DNA from: Phoronis australis
Lineage: Eukaryota > Phoronida > Phoronidae
Direction of reading: 5' to 3'
NCBI GenBank assembly: GCA_002633005.1
Contig: NMRA01000562.1
Span: 252,813 to 274,199 of the forward strand
DNA length: 21,387 nucleotides
Each line of letters starts with the position of its first letter. Position 1 is the first letter of the stretch. Under the pieces are notes generated by a model. The model worked only from the letters and a program-made list of their open reading frames with translations, had not been told where the DNA came from and made no database searches. The position numbers and the translations under genes are program-made. This document shows positions 18,466 through 21,387 of this stretch, piece after piece.

Positions 18466-18696
18466 TTGACACGTTCTCAGTGTTCTTTTTTGCCTTTTTT
18501 CTTGGATAATAGTTCAGGAATCAAGGAAAATGCTTGATTTTTAGAGTAAAAACATAAAAATTTCCTGGGCAGGAAGGGGGCAACCCCCCTCCCGACCTCC
18601 CCCCATTCGGTGCTATGCGCATCTACAATCGTGGTTTGCGCAAATGCTTACAGACAAAATGTTGCCCCCCCTTGTGATATCCTAGATCCGCCACTG

Positions 18697-19153
18697 GTTT
18701 GGCATGAGTGCCACTCTTCTGTCAGGCGGAAACGTTCAACACTCCATGATTGGTTGGACGTTTAACTCGAGCATGCGCAGTGAAGTGCACACCATATTAA
18801 ATTCATTACGTTGAGATTTGCTGTAGGGCCTACCACTTTTGTCACATGAAGGAACTTTTTAGACCATTTGCTTTGCACACCTTAAAGTTGTGCAATACAC
18901 AAAAAGATGTTCGAATTTGGCTAACTTTAGATCATATTTCAGAAATGTCTGATCTGATTCATATGGGACTTCCATGATGGACTCTAAAAATCAAACTTTT
19001 ACGGTTTTCACGAAAACATCAAAAGTTGCGTACCAGTAAAACGAAAAACCAAACGATAGGGCAGAAAGGTGTAGCCGAATTTTTGAGAGTTCGTTTTCAT
19101 ATTGAACAGAATTTGATTGTGCTATCCATACTGCTGCATTGCCATCAACATAC
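18697..19153. other. No gene; promoter-like motif pair at 18751-18780
   Basis: An inverted CCAAT (GATTGG, about 18748) and an NRF1-like GCATGCGCAG (18771-18780) lie within 35 bp, as in many TATA-less promoters. No exon can be tied to them. The rest is AT-rich with no frame of note. Confidence 0.3.
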
Positions 19154-19477
19154 CTTTTGTTTGTTAAGTTTCACTAAAAAGACATGGTCACGGTGACCTA
19201 GTTCATTGCGGATTGGCAAAAAGAGGAAAATCAAATCATTCAGGCTTTCTACTTTCATGAAACATGTATAATATTTACTGAGTTCAAATCTATAGTTTTG
19301 TAGGCCTACGTGGACATGATAATCCACAAGACGACTCACCCAGAACTTACGTATCTGAGATAACGCACATGTTAGTGTTGGCTTGTGACGTAACTGTTTA
19401 ATGTACGATGCACACGTTGGGCAATTTTCAGTCACAAAATATTCATCAAATAAGCATTTCCGTGCATGGAGGAACAT
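19154..19477 (-). CDS. Candidate first coding exon of an unrecognised gene, 108 codons
   Basis: The frame opens with ATG at 19477 (preceded in frame by a TGA, so this is the first Met) and stays open for 108 codons to AAG|gtatgt, an excellent splice donor that ends the exon between codons. The frame would stop two codons later if not spliced. The product has an ENCPTC motif near residue 18, several Tyr/His-rich stretches, and a hydrophobic DLIFLFLPI segment near residue 86. I recognise no family and see no signal peptide. After CHK it is among the longest frames in the window, and the donor position argues against chance. Partner exons, expected at lower coordinates, were not found, so a chance frame remains possible. 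Confidence 0.4.
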
Positions 19478-19479
19478 CG

Positions 19480-20220
19480 CCGCTCAGTTTTGCTACGCCT
19501 GGGCCTATAGTTGGGTAGTCAGGCTTACGGTGAATACAGCACAAGCTGGTGTAGTGACTTGCTTTTCACAGTACACATCACAGGCTACTGGCGGACAGCT
19601 TTAACTACTCGCCTTTTAAAATCATTCTTAACCTCTAAAATCCCCCTAGACACTTACTTGTGTCGACACCCAGTGTGTAACTGCCAAGACTGTGATTCAG
19701 TGAGACTTCGTGTAGTGGTATTCCTATTCGACTTTGGTTGCCCGACCTTTACGTTTTCAGTCTGATATGACCGTTATCTTTGGACGATTGCATACCAGCG
19801 GTACAAAATCCATGTCATGGCTGTGACGTCAGTCTGCATTGAGTTGGTCACGTGATCAGAAGTAATACGACGTATCCCCTGTCCCGTTTCGGGATACAGT
19901 ATCCAGTAGTGGCAGCTATATTTATAGGGGGAAGGTTAAAGCGACAATTGGTCCTTTCCCGAAGCGGCCTCTGTAGGTTTACAATGCATGTGTGTTATAA
20001 TGCTACACAACGCATCAGTAAAGAAGCTATGCGTTGTGACTGCGAAATAGTAAAGAGGTCGATTCACAGCTATTTATTTGTAGTTAATATGTATACACAT
20101 GTGCTGACTGTTAATAAAGATTGCTTATAAACCACATTTCTTTTTATTTCACATCCCATATTCTTCTATTATTCGTTTAAAACACGCTCCCACTTCCCCA
20201 TTTCAACTTCGGCTATCTTC
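19480..20220. other. No firm gene
   Basis: Upstream side of the minus-strand candidate exon. Two overlapping plus frames (67 and 84 codons) and a 92-codon frame at 19852-20130 have no motif. The last starts at GTG and is followed by AATAAA near 20113. I take them as chance. Confidence 0.35.
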
Positions 20221-20225
20221 GGAAA

Positions 20226-20243
20226 CACGTCACGTCCGGAAGC
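20226..20243 (+). promoter_or_regulatory. CRE-half plus ETS site upstream of the THAP exon
   Basis: ACGTCA (20227-20232) is followed directly by TCCGGAAGC (20235-20243), an ETS-family core. The pair is common in TATA-less promoters of broadly expressed genes and lies about 335 bp upstream of the THAP ATG. Motif evidence only. Confidence 0.35.
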
Positions 20244-20575
20244 GGACCCGATCACTGCCGAGTCTGTCCATAGGTTTGTACTGGGACTATCTGGCACAAA
20301 TGGAAGCTTTCTGTTTGTTAGAATGGGTTTATTTTGCAACTTTTGCCAATTAATTCTCTGAAATGTGACACATATGCACATGGTCTTGTGCGTTGCCATA
20401 AACATTTCACAGTAGTTAGCAATGAGTCCTCAATAAAGTGTTCGAGTACAGCCGCACGTCTTTTGCACTGTCTGTCTACGCACGACGTATCACTGTTGTT
20501 GTGTGCCAACTGGAATACTTATTTCGACATTAAACACACTTTTATACTTCAACTCGATTAAAAATTTGAAGAACA

Positions 20576-20646
20576 ATGCCGGACTGTTGTGTTATTGGAG
20601 GCTGTGACAATGTGTCAGGGTCTGTGCCTGGGGTGTCATTACATAG
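20576..20646 (+). CDS. First coding exon of a THAP-domain protein (partial)
   Basis: The ATG at 20576 opens a frame reading MPDCCVIGGCDN, a short loop, then GVSLHRFP. This matches the N-terminus of the THAP zinc finger (C2CH): Cys5 and Cys10 with a Gly before the second Cys, Asn12, and V-S-x-H-R/K-F-P at 20-26. The unspliced frame stops at 20660, beside the ambiguous base 20658. A donor AG|GTTTCC after coding base 71 falls exactly where human THAP1 has its first intron (after base 71, codon 24), so the stop is probably intronic. The donor is weak beyond GT. The rest of the domain (second Cys, His, AVPTF box) is not found before the right edge. THAP proteins bind DNA as transcription regulators or derive from P-type transposases; which applies here is unknown. 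Confidence 0.7.
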
Positions 20647-21094
20647 GTTTCCCACTANCTAGTCCTTGTAACGGGCTCCTGCAATGCTATTCTTTGAGTT
20701 GAAAAGCAGTTGTTTTGGTGTGAAACTATGTCTTAAAGAGCTTCGGCTACTCGTGAACGCGAGCGTGTGAGGTCGGCATACTTTGTTTACTACGTAAGCT
20801 GTAGTTGGTGAATTAGCGTGAAAGTCGTTAAATGTTTTTAACGTTCTAATGTTTTAAGAAAGTTTAACCATCCAGAAGATTATGTGGCTCAGTGTATGCG
20901 TTTTACTCAAGTGAATGTTTGAAATATGGCATTTGGCTTTGTTCTGAGGCCTTTGTCGCCGCGTTGTTGGATTTTCATAGATAGCAGTAACCAGGAGGCA
21001 ATGGTGACAGAAAGAGTGGACTCATGATTAATGCCAAAACATCCAATTTTGAAAATATTTCAAGAAATCCTGTTAGAGGGTTGCTTTCAACAAA
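20647..21094 (+). other. Probable first intron of the THAP gene; no exon seen
   Basis: Begins GTTTCC. I searched for the Cys-x2-His part of a THAP domain and saw none here. The region is AT-rich without long frames. Confidence 0.35.
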
Positions 21095-21270
21095 TTGACA
21101 ATCCGTAACTATAGATTGGCAATCCATAATAAGATATTGACAATCCGTATTAACAGATTGGCAAAAATGAAGTCGTAATAACAGATTAGCCGTTCGTGTT
21201 AAAATATTCGCAATCCGTATTAACAGATTGGCAATCCGTAGTAAAAAGGTTGGCAATCCTTATTAACAAA
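21095..21270. repeat. 21-bp minisatellite, about eight copies
   Basis: The unit is TTGGCAATCCGTATTAACAGA, repeated about eight times with substitutions. One unit carries a 7-base insertion (near 21158-21185) and one is 22 bases long. Because 21 is a multiple of three, the reverse strand shows a false protein frame of 7-residue repeats (RIANLLI, RIANILT); there is no other evidence for a gene. Confidence 0.85.
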
Positions 21271-21353
21271 TTCAAATTTATTTTTCCTGGACCTAATGGG
21301 TCTTCGCGGTAGGCTCTGGGCTTTGATGTTTTTTGAAATCATAAACCCATAGG

Positions 21354-21387
21354 CGGATTTAGGGGGTTCAGAGTACCCCCCCCCCCC
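21354..21387. mobile_element. Left end of GGCGGAT transposon copy 3, cut by the window edge
   Basis: ATAGGCGGATTTAGGGGG followed by a long C run matches the left end of copy 2 and the mirrored right end of copy 1. The rest is beyond the window. Confidence 0.65.

Larger units (their letters stand above)
15613..18696. mobile_element. GGCGGAT transposon copy 2, opposite orientation, split by a 2.1-kb insertion
   Basis: Left end ATAGGCGGATTTGGGG; right end …CCTAGATCCGCCACTG, the mirror of copy 1. With the inner 2.1-kb element removed the body is about 990 bp and follows copy 1 closely, including the G/C tracts near both ends, the tRNA-like segment and the AAAATTTACTTCATTTT region. Copies 1 and 2 lie about 12.8 kb apart and inverted. 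Flanks are GTTTTTTG and GTTTGGCA, too different to call a target duplication. Confidence 0.8.

Noticed and set aside
20169-20509. Two overlapping minus frames of 78 and 63 codons and a plus frame of 75 codons
   Set aside because: They overlap the likely THAP promoter, have no motifs or splice signals, and contradict each other.
20975-21256. 93-codon minus frame with leucine-rich repeats
   Set aside because: It is the translation of a 21-bp minisatellite, whose period is a multiple of three.
1-21387. CRISPR arrays, bacterial operons, ribosome binding sites, rRNA genes
   Set aside because: No regularly spaced direct repeats of that kind and no prokaryotic gene layout; the sequence is eukaryotic.

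Overview
The window looks like about 21 kb of nuclear DNA from an invertebrate animal, probably a marine one. The signs are spliced genes with GT/AG junctions, AT-rich non-coding DNA, a choline-kinase-like (CHK/EcKL) gene, a THAP zinc-finger exon, a Ty3/gypsy remnant, a Penelope-type terminal sequence and tRNA-bearing DNA transposons. I cannot name the species. The sequence carries two ambiguous bases (16569 and 20658), so small frameshifts may be sequencing errors.

Layout, left to right. At 44-279 (minus) is a short exon of a probable secreted protein, with a frameshift in its leader and an NRF1-like site about 30 bp upstream. At about 1240-4150 lies a decayed Ty3/gypsy element: a left LTR-like repeat, the C-terminal end of pol, a polypurine tract and a right LTR. 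It is interrupted twice, by a 695-bp foldback element inside pol and by a 956-bp transposon with GGCGGAT ends in the 3' untranslated part. At about 4620-5290 there are three diverged tandem units with protein-like conservation. A nearly perfect 33-bp hairpin lies at 6273-6342. From 6.3 to 10.2 kb I see almost nothing coding. A Penelope-like terminal sequence sits at 10256-10342, followed by a degenerate ~146-bp repeat with CTCF-like cores (10786-11075, again at 11907).

The best-supported gene is the two-exon CHK kinase on the minus strand (exon 1 14403-14520, exon 2 12711-13855, 420 aa after splicing). Its poly(A) signal overlaps its stop codon. Reading it without splicing gives a wrong N-terminus that runs into the intron. 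At 15613-18696 is a second copy of the GGCGGAT transposon in the opposite orientation. A 2.1-kb inverted-repeat element has inserted into the tRNA-like promoter of this copy. A third copy starts at the right edge.

The right part has an unrecognised 108-codon candidate exon (19154-19477, minus) with a good splice donor, the first coding exon of a THAP-domain gene (20576-20646, plus), and a 21-bp minisatellite (21095-21270).

The genes do not form a pathway. The window is a host locus (CHK gene, THAP gene, two candidate exons) separated by layered mobile elements. The relative order of several insertions can be read directly: the gypsy element is older than the foldback and the first GGCGGAT copy, and the second GGCGGAT copy is older than the 2.1-kb element inside it.
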